Assembly: GCA_020634875.1 (NCBI GenBank)
Contig: JACKAX010000001.1
Location: forward strand, 62,001 to 126,000
Source of the DNA: Anaerolineales bacterium
Lineage (GTDB): Bacteria > Chloroflexota > Anaerolineae > Anaerolineales > JABWBV01
DNA: 64,000 nt
Reading direction: 5' to 3'
Position 1 is the stretch's first letter. Each line of letters starts with the position of its first letter. The position numbers and the translations under genes were made by a program. The notes under the pieces are model-generated. The model had not been told where the DNA came from. It saw nothing but the letters and a program-made list of their open reading frames with translations, and searched no databases. Shown one piece after another: positions 52,495-60,095 of this stretch.

Positions 52495-53268
52495 ATGTTA
52501 ACAACCGTCGCTGTAATATTAGCTGCTGGTCAGGGTAAAAGGATGCAGTCTGATTTGCCCAAAATTCTTCATCAGGTGAATGGGCGGCCAATGATCGATT
52601 ATTCGCTTAAGGCCGCAATTGCTGCAACTTGCGAAAAACCAGTCGTCGTTGTGGGACACAAAGCTCATTTAGTGGTTGAGTACATCGGTGATCAAGCACA
52701 TTTTGTATATCAAGAACAACAATTAGGGACAGGCCATGCAGTGCAACAAGCCGAAAAGCTTTTATCTAGTCATTGCAAATACGTACTGGTTTTAAGTGCC
52801 GATATGCCCCTTTTGACGAGCACGACCCTAAAATATTTGGTTGATATCCAAAAAGCCCATTCCGGCCCAATGACAATGGTGACGATTATTGCTGACAACC
52901 CACGTGGCTTTGGTCGAGTAATCCGCAATACTTCCGGGGATGTTCAGGCAATTATAGAAGAAACTATGGCGACATCGGAAGAGCTTTTAGTCAAAGAATT
53001 GAATGCAGGGGTTTATTGTTTTAATGCGGCCTGGCTTTGGGATACCCTCCCCCAAATTAAACTTTCGCCAAAAGGCGAATATTATCTGACTGACCTAGTC
53101 GCAATAGCTGTCAACGCTCAACAATCTGTCCAAACGCTCACTTTGTCTGACCCCAATGAAGCTATGGGCATTAATACCCCAGAACATCTACGTGAAGCAG
53201 AACTGCTTATTCAACATAAGCTTTTACATCCCGATAAAAGCTCGCATATCTTTTCTTCTGCAAACTGA
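52495..53268 (+). CDS. GlmU-like NTP transferase (pyrophosphorylase domain only)
   Basis: 257 residues. Nucleotide-binding AVILAAGQGKRMQSDLPKILHQVNGRPMI, GTGHAVQQAE, LVLSADMPLL (metal Asp), and the NAGVYCFN region are those of the GlmU N-terminal uridylyltransferase. The left-handed beta-helix acetyltransferase half is absent. It probably makes UDP-GlcNAc from GlcNAc-1-P, with acetylation done by another protein. The gene overlaps no other; CorC follows. Confidence 0.85.
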   Translation: MLTTVAVILAAGQGKRMQSDLPKILHQVNGRPMIDYSLKAAIAATCEKPVVVVGHKAHLVVEYIGDQAHFVYQEQQLGTGHAVQQAEKLLSSHCKYVLVLSADMPLLTSTTLKYLVDIQKAHSGPMTMVTIIADNPRGFGRVIRNTSGDVQAIIEETMATSEELLVKELNAGVYCFNAAWLWDTLPQIKLSPKGEYYLTDLVAIAVNAQQSVQTLTLSDPNEAMGINTPEHLREAELLIQHKLLHPDKSSHIFSSAN

Positions 53269-53305
53269 AGCCCGAAAATTTTTTCAACCCCTTCTCAAAA
53301 TTTAT

Positions 53306-54592
53306 ATGCCTTCCCTTGGTTTAGCGTTTGTGTTCCTTGTTTTTGTGGTCCTTGATTTTTATATTACTGCCGCCAAAATTGGACTCAGCAACGCCCGTCT
53401 TCCTCGCCTGCTTTCTTATGGAGAGCAGCATCAATGGCCCACCCATCCAACTCTAGTTTTGCTTAACCAACGAGCAAAAGTGGGCGCAAGTTTACAAATT
53501 ATTCATGTCATTCTCCGTTTTTGGTTGGCTGGGCTCCTTCTGGCTACGGATCTTATTCAGACTATAACCTCTATTAGCTGGGTATACGCGCTTTTATTTT
53601 TAATGGGAATCGCTGTACTCCTTGCCTTTGTAGAGGACCAAATTCGGGATCATGTTTTAGCTACTCCGGAAACCTGGGCGCTCAAATTGACTCCATTTAC
53701 TCGTGCGCTGTTAGTTGTTTTCGCTCCGATATTGTTCATCCCGTTTACAGTCTCGCGTTCTCTCGCTGCCGAACCCCAGCATTTTTTTAGCGTCACGGAA
53801 GAAGAATTGCGAAAACTACTAGACGCGAGTCAGGAAGAAGGTGTCTTAGAAAAAGACGAACGGAAAATGATCCATTCCATTTTCCAGTTCCGAGAAAAAA
53901 TGGCACGCGAGATTATGGTGCCGCGTATTGACATCCTCGCTCTGGATGTCAACACCTCCATCCTTTCAGCTGCCGATACCATGCTCAAGTCCGGTTTTTC
54001 TCGTGTTCCTGTATACCAGGAAAACATAGATACCATAATCGGAATTCTCTACGTCAAAGACCTCCTCCGTCTTTGGCGAGATGGAAAAGTTGAGGGAAAC
54101 CTCCAAGACAAATTGCGCCCGGCCTATTTCGTTCCCGAAACAAAAAAAGCCGATGAACTACTCACCGAAATGCAAAACCGACGTATTCATATCGCCCTAA
54201 TTGTAGATGAATATGGTGGTGTAGCAGGCATGGTTACCCTCGAGGATCTCATGGAAGAAATCGTCGGGGAAATTCAAGATGAATACGACCAGGCTGAAGA
54301 ACAAATCTATCAGCAGGTAAATGAGCGCGAATACATTTTTCAGGCACGCATTGACCTGGATGAATTTAACGAAATTATGGATTGCGCCCTCCCTACCAAC
54401 GAAGCAGATACCCTGGGTGGGCTAATCTATAATAAAATTGGACGAATTCCCAAAAGCGGTGAAGAAATCCAAACGGACAACATCCTCCTCACGGTTGAGC
54501 AAGTTAGTGGCCGACGCATCCGCAAAGTAAAAGCTCAACGCACACCTCAAACCTCACCATCCTCTCACTCATTCAATCCGCATGTTAACTGA
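53306..54592 (+). CDS. CorC/HlyC-type transporter-associated protein with CBS pair
   Basis: 428 residues. The N-terminal about 180 residues are TM helices (DUF21/CNNM-like). Then REIMVPRIDILALD and a CBS pair (about 215-330), and a CorC_HlyC FAD-binding-like C-terminal domain (EREYIFQARIDLDEFNEIM...ADTLGGLIYNKIGRIP). The family takes part in Mg2+/Co2+ homeostasis or export. I chose the ATG at 53306; the longer frame overlaps the previous gene in another frame. Confidence 0.88.
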   Translation: MPSLGLAFVFLVFVVLDFYITAAKIGLSNARLPRLLSYGEQHQWPTHPTLVLLNQRAKVGASLQIIHVILRFWLAGLLLATDLIQTITSISWVYALLFLMGIAVLLAFVEDQIRDHVLATPETWALKLTPFTRALLVVFAPILFIPFTVSRSLAAEPQHFFSVTEEELRKLLDASQEEGVLEKDERKMIHSIFQFREKMAREIMVPRIDILALDVNTSILSAADTMLKSGFSRVPVYQENIDTIIGILYVKDLLRLWRDGKVEGNLQDKLRPAYFVPETKKADELLTEMQNRRIHIALIVDEYGGVAGMVTLEDLMEEIVGEIQDEYDQAEEQIYQQVNEREYIFQARIDLDEFNEIMDCALPTNEADTLGGLIYNKIGRIPKSGEEIQTDNILLTVEQVSGRRIRKVKAQRTPQTSPSSHSFNPHVN

Positions 54593-54995
54593 CAACCAAC
54601 GCGACCAACTGATCCAAATCGCCCTGCAAACTCGCAACTGGGCCTATGCACCTTACTCCAATTATCCTGTTGGAGCCGCTCTCTTGACCACCTCCGGAAA
54701 AATTTACGAAGGCGTAAACGTTGAAAGCGCCGCCTATCCCACCACGATGTGCGCCGAACGAGTCGCTGTTTTCAAAGCCGTCTCCGAAGGCGAACGCGAA
54801 TTTGAAGCTATAGCGGTCGTCACGAGAAACGGAGGTACTCCTTGTGGCTCGTGCCGTCAGGTTTTGGCTGAATTTGGTCTGGATACCCTGGTCCTCATCG
54901 CCGACGATCGTGGCACCCTACTGCAAGAAACTCATGTAAGTGAACTTTTACCATCCGCCTTCGGCCCAAAAGACTTAAACGAAAAACCAACATAA
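54582..54995 (+). CDS. cdd: cytidine deaminase
   Basis: 137 residues. Zn motif CAERVAVFKAVSEGE (HAE-type, here CAE) and PCGSCRQVLAEF; substrate motif YPVGAALLT and NVESAAYPTTMC. Deaminates cytidine and deoxycytidine. Overlaps the corC-like stop by 11 nt. Confidence 0.96.
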   Translation: MLTDNQRDQLIQIALQTRNWAYAPYSNYPVGAALLTTSGKIYEGVNVESAAYPTTMCAERVAVFKAVSEGEREFEAIAVVTRNGGTPCGSCRQVLAEFGLDTLVLIADDRGTLLQETHVSELLPSAFGPKDLNEKPT

Positions 54996-55013
54996 GGGGT
55001 AAAATAACCTACC

Positions 55014-55742
55014 ATGCGTATCCTCATCCTTTCTGACATTCATGCAAACCTGACAGCCTTAGAAACTGTGCTAGAACACGCCGGCGAAGTAGACCTTACA
55101 TGGTGCTTGGGCGATTTAGTTGGCTATGGCCCCGACCCTAACGAGTGCGTCGAAAAAATCCGTTCCCTACCTAACCTTACCTGCCTTATCGGCAATCACG
55201 ATGCTGCCGTGATAAACCAGATGGACGCCGCCACCTTCAACCCCGAAGCGCGGCTTTCCATTGAATGGACGATCAAACAACTTTTACCTGAAAATCTGGA
55301 TTATCTCTCCCAACTCCCCAATCGGGTTGTGGTTGAAAATACAACCCTCGTTCACGGAAGTCCACGCAGCCCCACCTTTGAATACCTCCTGGATACGCAC
55401 CTCGCCACAGTCAATTTTAACTACTTTGAAACGCCCTTCTGCTTTGTCGGACATACCCATCTCCCGGCCCAATATCTCCTTGGCAACGGACAAGGACACG
55501 CCAGCCTCATCATCCCCCAACCCAATCAAGTTATGCGCTTAGCCCCCCGCTCTATCCTCAACCCTGGTTCCGTAGGACAACCCCGCGACCGCGACCCCCG
55601 TGCCGCATACGCCATCTACGAAACCCAAAACAACTCCTGGGACTACCGGCGTATCCCTTACGACATCCCTGCTGTCCAAAAACGCATGAAAGCCCACAAA
55701 CTTCCTGAACGGCACGTGCAACGCCTCGCAGCGGGCTGGTAG
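55014..55742 (+). CDS. metallophosphoesterase (YfcE/MJ0936-like)
   Basis: 242 residues. Motifs: SDIHAN, GDLVGYGPDPNEC, GNHDAA, HGS, and GHTHLP supply the dinuclear metal site. Such proteins cleave phosphodiesters of unknown cellular target. TAAAAT ends 8 nt before the ATG and no RBS is visible: probably leaderless. 18 nt after cdd. Confidence 0.92.
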   Translation: MRILILSDIHANLTALETVLEHAGEVDLTWCLGDLVGYGPDPNECVEKIRSLPNLTCLIGNHDAAVINQMDAATFNPEARLSIEWTIKQLLPENLDYLSQLPNRVVVENTTLVHGSPRSPTFEYLLDTHLATVNFNYFETPFCFVGHTHLPAQYLLGNGQGHASLIIPQPNQVMRLAPRSILNPGSVGQPRDRDPRAAYAIYETQNNSWDYRRIPYDIPAVQKRMKAHKLPERHVQRLAAGW

Positions 55743-55754
55743 ATCAACTTTTTC

Positions 55755-55787
55755 AACTTCCGAAGGCTTTCCTTCGGAAGTTTTTTT
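55755..55787 (+). terminator. terminator after metallophosphoesterase
   Basis: AACTTCCGAAGG (55755-55766) pairs with CCTTCGGAAGTT (55771-55782), then T run to 55787. Confidence 0.92.
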
Positions 55788-55848
55788 ATCGGAACTTTCT
55801 CCCCCAAAAAAACGTTTTCTAATCAATACTGCCTTACAGGAGAAAAAA

Positions 55849-56805
55849 ATGTACAAAAAAATCGCCCTTCTTCTCTTTTTTACGCTACTCCTCTCTGCTT
55901 GTAGCGCCTCCAGTAATTCTTACGCCCCTCTCCCGATGGAAGCCCCCATGATGGAAGAACGCGCCGCCTCCGATTCCGGCGCAGGTTTCGCCCCCTCCCA
56001 AGATTACTACTACGACGAATCCACAGTAGATGTTCTCTCCCAACCCGCCGGAACCAGCGGTGAAACCACAAACCCCGCGGGGGAACGCATCGTCATTAAA
56101 AACGCCTCCCTCTCCATCGCCGTCCAGAACCCTGCGGAAAACCTCGACGCCGTCACCGCCCTTGCCGATGAATTTGGCGGGTTTGTCGTCTCCTCCAACC
56201 TCTACAAAACCACCCTCCCCAACGGAGCCGAAGTCCCCCAGGCTAACATCACCCTCCGCGTCCCCGCCGCACGTCTCGACGAAGCCCTCACCCGCATCAA
56301 ATCCGGCGCAGGCGAAATCCTCAGCGAAACCGTCTCCGGGCAGGACGTCACCCGCGAATACACCGACCTGCAATCCCGCCTCAAAAACCTTGAAGAAGCT
56401 GAAGCCCAACTCCAGCAAATCATGGACAGCGCCTACAAAACCGAAGACGTTATCAACGTCTTCAACCAATTGACCTCCTACCGGGAACAAATCGAAGTCG
56501 TCAAAGGCCAGATTCAATACTACGAAACCTCCGCCGCCTTCTCCGCTATCACCGTAGACATCCTCGCCGATGCTGCCGTGCAACCTCTCACCATTGGCGG
56601 ATGGGAACCCGTTGGCGTTGCCAAAGACGCCATCCAGGCCCTCATCAACACCATGCAAGGCATTGCTGACGCCACCATCTGGCTCGTGCTCTATCTGCTC
56701 CCCGTACTCGTCGTCATCTTCATCCCGCTCCGCTTCATTTGGGTAGGCATTAAGCGCTGGCGCAAAGCCCGCCGTGCCAAAGTGACCGAAACCCCCGCGG
56801 CATAA
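55849..56805 (+). CDS. DUF4349 lipoprotein
   Basis: 318 residues. Signal peptide with lipobox LLSAC. The DUF4349 core (about 80-240) has RIVIKNASLSIAVQNPAENL and FGGFVVSSNL, then a coiled coil (LQSRLKNLEEAEAQLQQIM) and a TM helix with basic tail (LVLYLLPVLVVIFIPLRFIWVGIKRWRK). AGGAG precedes the ATG. The family is common in Gram-positives and Chloroflexota; role unknown. Codons end in C strongly. Confidence 0.9.
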   Translation: MYKKIALLLFFTLLLSACSASSNSYAPLPMEAPMMEERAASDSGAGFAPSQDYYYDESTVDVLSQPAGTSGETTNPAGERIVIKNASLSIAVQNPAENLDAVTALADEFGGFVVSSNLYKTTLPNGAEVPQANITLRVPAARLDEALTRIKSGAGEILSETVSGQDVTREYTDLQSRLKNLEEAEAQLQQIMDSAYKTEDVINVFNQLTSYREQIEVVKGQIQYYETSAAFSAITVDILADAAVQPLTIGGWEPVGVAKDAIQALINTMQGIADATIWLVLYLLPVLVVIFIPLRFIWVGIKRWRKARRAKVTETPAA

Positions 56806-56824
56806 ATCATCCTCTCTTCAATTC

Positions 56825-56855
56825 ATTCCCCCGCTTTAACGGGGGAATATTTTTT
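56825..56855. terminator. terminator between DUF4349 and DUF309 genes
   Basis: ATTCCCCCG (56825-56833) pairs with CGGGGGAAT (56840-56848), 6-nt loop, then T6. Confidence 0.88.
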
Positions 56856-57702
56856 AACCTTTAATTTTAACCGGCAGAAACGAACCTCGATCCAACTCCC
56901 CCATTTTCTCCTCCCCTAACATCAACAACCTCTCCTCCACCGCTCGCGCGGCCACCCTTAACCCCGCCACATCCACCCCCCGACAAACCTCCGGCAACGG
57001 CTCAAACCACTGCCGCATCCGCAAAAACATCTTCACCGCCCCCCGGTAATTCCCCCGCTCAATCTGCAAATACGCCACCGCCACCTGCAAAATCGCTCGA
57101 TACAACTCCTTCGCCGCACTTGTGTCCTCATTCCACGCGTGTTCCAATACCTCATGCGCCTCAAAATACTCCCCCGCATTGAACAACCGAATCCCCTCCC
57201 GTGCCAACGCCGACAGTTCCCCCTCACACGCCTCGGAAATGGCCCCCTGATCGGGCACACGCGCATACTTGCGGATCAGGTTCGGCAGATCGGACACGAA
57301 GGCAGACCGGGCCAGCACCGCGTCCGCCCCCACCGCTTTCGCCCGCCCCATCGTCCCCACATCCTTGTGCGACCCAAACGTCAGAATCGGAATCCGCCGC
57401 GTCGCCGCTGAAGTTTTTAACACAGCAATCCACTGTTCCCACGGAATCTCGCCATTATTCAAATCAAAAATCATCAACGCCGGTTGCCACGCCGTCACCC
57501 GCTCAATCAACCGCCCCGTTTGCCCCTCCAAATGTTCTCCCAGCGGCTCATCCGACGCCCCCACCTCCGCAGGCGCGATCTCAACCGCCCCATCAATGAT
57601 CTTCACCCGAAAACCCAACCCCTCCGCCACGTTCTCAATCCGCGGCGAAAAGTAGAGATCAGAAACAAAAACAAGAATTTGTGGAACGTTAATTCGGCTC
57701 AA
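56854..57702 (-). CDS. receiver-like domain - DUF309 protein
   Basis: 282 residues. The N-terminal about 145 residues look like a CheY-type fold (ILVFVSDLYFSPRI; LMIFDLNNGEIPW; GADAVLARSAF) but without standard acidic-pair and Lys motifs. The C-terminal part is DUF309: LFNAGEYFEAHEVLEHAW and ELYRAILQVAVAYLQIERGNYRGA, with conserved His/Glu. Overlaps the next gene's end (minus strand) by 14 nt. Confidence 0.8.
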   Translation of the reverse strand: MSRINVPQILVFVSDLYFSPRIENVAEGLGFRVKIIDGAVEIAPAEVGASDEPLGEHLEGQTGRLIERVTAWQPALMIFDLNNGEIPWEQWIAVLKTSAATRRIPILTFGSHKDVGTMGRAKAVGADAVLARSAFVSDLPNLIRKYARVPDQGAISEACEGELSALAREGIRLFNAGEYFEAHEVLEHAWNEDTSAAKELYRAILQVAVAYLQIERGNYRGAVKMFLRMRQWFEPLPEVCRGVDVAGLRVAARAVEERLLMLGEEKMGELDRGSFLPVKIKG

Positions 57703-58201
57703 TATGCCTCCACATATAGATATTCTGAGAATGCGAAGAAAATTCTGCTTGAAGTATCGGAGGAGGCTCTTCCCAAGCTATGAATCCCTCAATGCCGTTA
57801 AAGTTGTTTGCTAATTGGTGAAGAAAACTTTTTGCAAGTTCGAGGTTTGCATCGCTTTTTTCTTCGTCTTCTATACTAACGCCTAATATAAGCTGATCAT
57901 CTTGTGTAAATGCGACAATTACACGCTCTATATTTTTATAGGCTGGGGTTAGATATATTGTGAAAGCCCGCCGAGGATAATCCAAACCTTTCCAAATCAT
58001 ACTTTTAAGATTTAAGGCAGGTGTCCATTCCCATTCATCAAATTCTTTGGGCGCGGTAACACAATCGCGTGGCAATATCATAAGTTCCTCATCCCCGCGA
58101 TCCATGCTGGCTTCTCTATCCACATAGAGATCGAGAAACTGGTTGAGGGTTTCAATGTTTCGCTCTCGTGTAAGAATGTAAACATCCAATAAAGGAGGCA
58201 T
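57689..58201 (-). CDS. hypothetical protein, no family recognised
   Basis: 170 residues, acidic, with no signal peptide or TM. Contains LDVYILTRERNIETLNQFLDLYVDRE, WTPALNLKSMIWKGLDYPRRAFTIYL and GIEGFIAWEEPP, giving the look of an alpha/beta immunity- or SUKH-like protein, but I cannot assign it. It is AT-richer than both neighbours, which suggests recent arrival. Overlaps the DUF309 gene start by 14 nt. Confidence 0.7.
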   Translation of the reverse strand: MPPLLDVYILTRERNIETLNQFLDLYVDREASMDRGDEELMILPRDCVTAPKEFDEWEWTPALNLKSMIWKGLDYPRRAFTIYLTPAYKNIERVIVAFTQDDQLILGVSIEDEEKSDANLELAKSFLHQLANNFNGIEGFIAWEEPPPILQAEFSSHSQNIYMWRHIEPN

Positions 58202-58224
58202 ATCTTTTACTTTGTCTACCTTGT

Positions 58225-59100
58225 TTACGTGTTTACCTTTCCCCCCGCCCTTTCCAACACCAACTCCGCCTGCTTCACCACCGGCATATCCACCATCTTC
58301 CCGTCCAGCGCAAACGCGCCGGTTCCACTGGCTTGATAGGCCGCGTGCGCTTCCACCACGCGGCGGGCGTGGGCAATTTCGGCTTCGGTGGGCATGTACA
58401 CCGCGTGGACGAGCGGAATCTGATTGGGGTGGATGAGCTGCTTGCCCGTGAACCCCATCATCATCCCCTGCTGGGCCTCGGCGGTAAACCCTTCGGGGTC
58501 GCGGAAATCAGCATAAACGATATCAATCGCCTGCAACCCGCGTGCTTTTGCGTAAGTGACCACTTTGCTCCGGGCATACAACACCTCAAACGCCTCCCGT
58601 GTCCGTACCGCGCCAATATCACTGGCAAAATCCTCCGCCCCAAAGACAATGGCCGCGATCCGGGGGGAGGCTTTGACAATTTCATCCAGGTTGACGATTC
58701 CTCTGGCGGATTCGATGATCAGAATCAGGATTGTACTCCCCCGCTTCCACCCATACCGGTCTTCGGCGGACGACAATTGATCGTGAAGCCATTGAATTTG
58801 ATTGGCCCCTCGTACTTTGGGCACAACGATCCCCTCGGGGTGGGCAACGAGAACCGCATCCAGATCATCGCTGGCGAGACCGGAATCCAGCGAATTAATG
58901 CGAACCAGCTTTTCCGTTTGGCGAAAATCGAGCGTTTGCAAAGCCCGAACGATGGTTTCCCGCGCTTCAGCCTTCGCATTGAGCGCGACCCCATCTTCGA
59001 GGTCGAGGCACACACTATCCGCGTTAAGCTCGGTCGCGGCTTTTTCAATTTTGCGCCAGTCCGTGCCGGGCATGTAGAGGAGAGAGCGACGGAGGTTCAT
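58225..59100 (-). CDS. CoA ester lyase (HpcH/HpaI - CitE-like)
   Basis: 291 residues. RRSLLYMPGTDWRKIEKA, DLEDGVA, RINS, VVPKVRG, ILIIESARGIVNL, VFGAEDFASDIG are CitE/Mcl motifs (metal Glu/Asp, CoA site). It likely cleaves a malyl-, citramalyl- or beta-methylmalyl-CoA ester. Overlaps the MaoC gene by ATGA and follows the carboxylase genes: one acyl-CoA pathway, perhaps branched-chain or C5 acid breakdown. Substrate is inference. Confidence 0.9.
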   Translation of the reverse strand: MNLRRSLLYMPGTDWRKIEKAATELNADSVCLDLEDGVALNAKAEARETIVRALQTLDFRQTEKLVRINSLDSGLASDDLDAVLVAHPEGIVVPKVRGANQIQWLHDQLSSAEDRYGWKRGSTILILIIESARGIVNLDEIVKASPRIAAIVFGAEDFASDIGAVRTREAFEVLYARSKVVTYAKARGLQAIDIVYADFRDPEGFTAEAQQGMMMGFTGKQLIHPNQIPLVHAVYMPTEAEIAHARRVVEAHAAYQASGTGAFALDGKMVDMPVVKQAELVLERAGGKVNT

Positions 59101-59546
59101 GGCTTTTTCAGAAACATCACCGTCCGCACCAATTCCACCACGACCACCCCATCCTGATTCCGCCCGGTGACTTTCATACGGACAATACCGACATCCGACC
59201 GAGATTTGGATTCACGTTTGTCAAGGATTTCGGATTCGGCATAGATGGTATCTCCATGGAAGACAGGGGCGGGGTGGCGGACGCTTTCGTAGCCCAAGTT
59301 TGCCACGATGGTGCCGTCAGTCACTTCAGTTGCGGAGATGCCCACAACGAGCGCCATGGTGAAGATGCCATTGAAAATGCGCCGCCCAAACTGGCTTTTG
59401 CTGGCAAAGTCTTCGTTCAGGTGCAGAGCTTGCATGTTCATGGTGAGGGAGTTGAAGAGGACGTTATCCACTTCGGTGACAGTGCGGCCAGTCGAATGTT
59501 TGATGATCTGGCCGGGGGTGAGGTCTTCGTAGTATTTGCCGGACAT
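59097..59546 (-). CDS. MaoC family (R)-specific hydratase/dehydratase
   Basis: 149 residues, hotdog fold. YYEDLTPGQIIKHSTGRTVTEVDNVLFN, then FGRRIFNGIFTMALVVGIS. The motif RxFxxxxxxxD-x4-H of the active MaoC is altered: LHLNEDFASKSQFGRRI supplies the Asp-His-like pair region. Hydrates an enoyl-CoA, feeding the lyase encoded next. Translationally coupled (ATGA). Confidence 0.85.
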   Translation of the reverse strand: MSGKYYEDLTPGQIIKHSTGRTVTEVDNVLFNSLTMNMQALHLNEDFASKSQFGRRIFNGIFTMALVVGISATEVTDGTIVANLGYESVRHPAPVFHGDTIYAESEILDKRESKSRSDVGIVRMKVTGRNQDGVVVVELVRTVMFLKKP

Positions 59547-59608
59547 GAGGTTAGTTGGTTTGTTGGTTGATCGGTTGATTGGTTTGGGGTGGGCAAAAAC
59601 GTTTTACA

Positions 59609-60094
59609 TTAAGCGATTTCGACCAGGGTTTGTTCTTTTTCGACTTGATCGCCGACACTGACGGTGATTTTAGCGACAGTTCCATCTGCGGGGGCTTGAA
59701 TACGGATTTCCATTTTCATGGCTTCGAGGAGCAATAGGGTTTGACCTTTTGTAACACTCTCTCCAACCTGTACGTTGACCGCACGAACCTGACCGGGCAT
59801 GGGGGCGTGGAGGATGCCCTGGGCGTTGTCTTCCCCCGTCTGGGCGCGGCGGGTACGGGTTTCACGTTTGAGTTGGTAAGTATGTCCGTCAACGGCGACC
59901 CAGCGCAAATCCCGGTCCACCGCAGTGTGCAGGGTGACGGTGTGCCCTTCAAGGGTGAGGGTGATTTGTCCGGGTATGGTGGCCGCGTGGGTCACTTTAT
60001 AGGTTTGCCCCTGATAGGTGACGTGGTAGCCCGTTCCGTGAGGGGTGAGGTCAAGTTCGTAGGTCTGGCCGCGATGGGTGAAGAGGTGTTTCAT
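59609..60094 (-). CDS. biotin carboxyl carrier protein domain
   Basis: 161 residues. C-terminal biotinyl domain with LLLEAMKMEIRIQAPADG: biotin goes on the Lys of AMKM. The N-terminal part is a beta-rich linker. One nt after the carboxylase gene, so the two form the alpha part of an acyl-CoA carboxylase (propionyl-, methylcrotonyl- or geranyl-type). The carboxyltransferase is not in the window. Low-complexity GGTTGATTGGTT-like sequence lies at 59550-59580. Confidence 0.92.
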   Translation of the reverse strand: MKHLFTHRGQTYELDLTPHGTGYHVTYQGQTYKVTHAATIPGQITLTLEGHTVTLHTAVDRDLRWVAVDGHTYQLKRETRTRRAQTGEDNAQGILHAPMPGQVRAVNVQVGESVTKGQTLLLLEAMKMEIRIQAPADGTVAKITVSVGDQVEKEQTLVEIA

Positions 60095-60095
60095 A

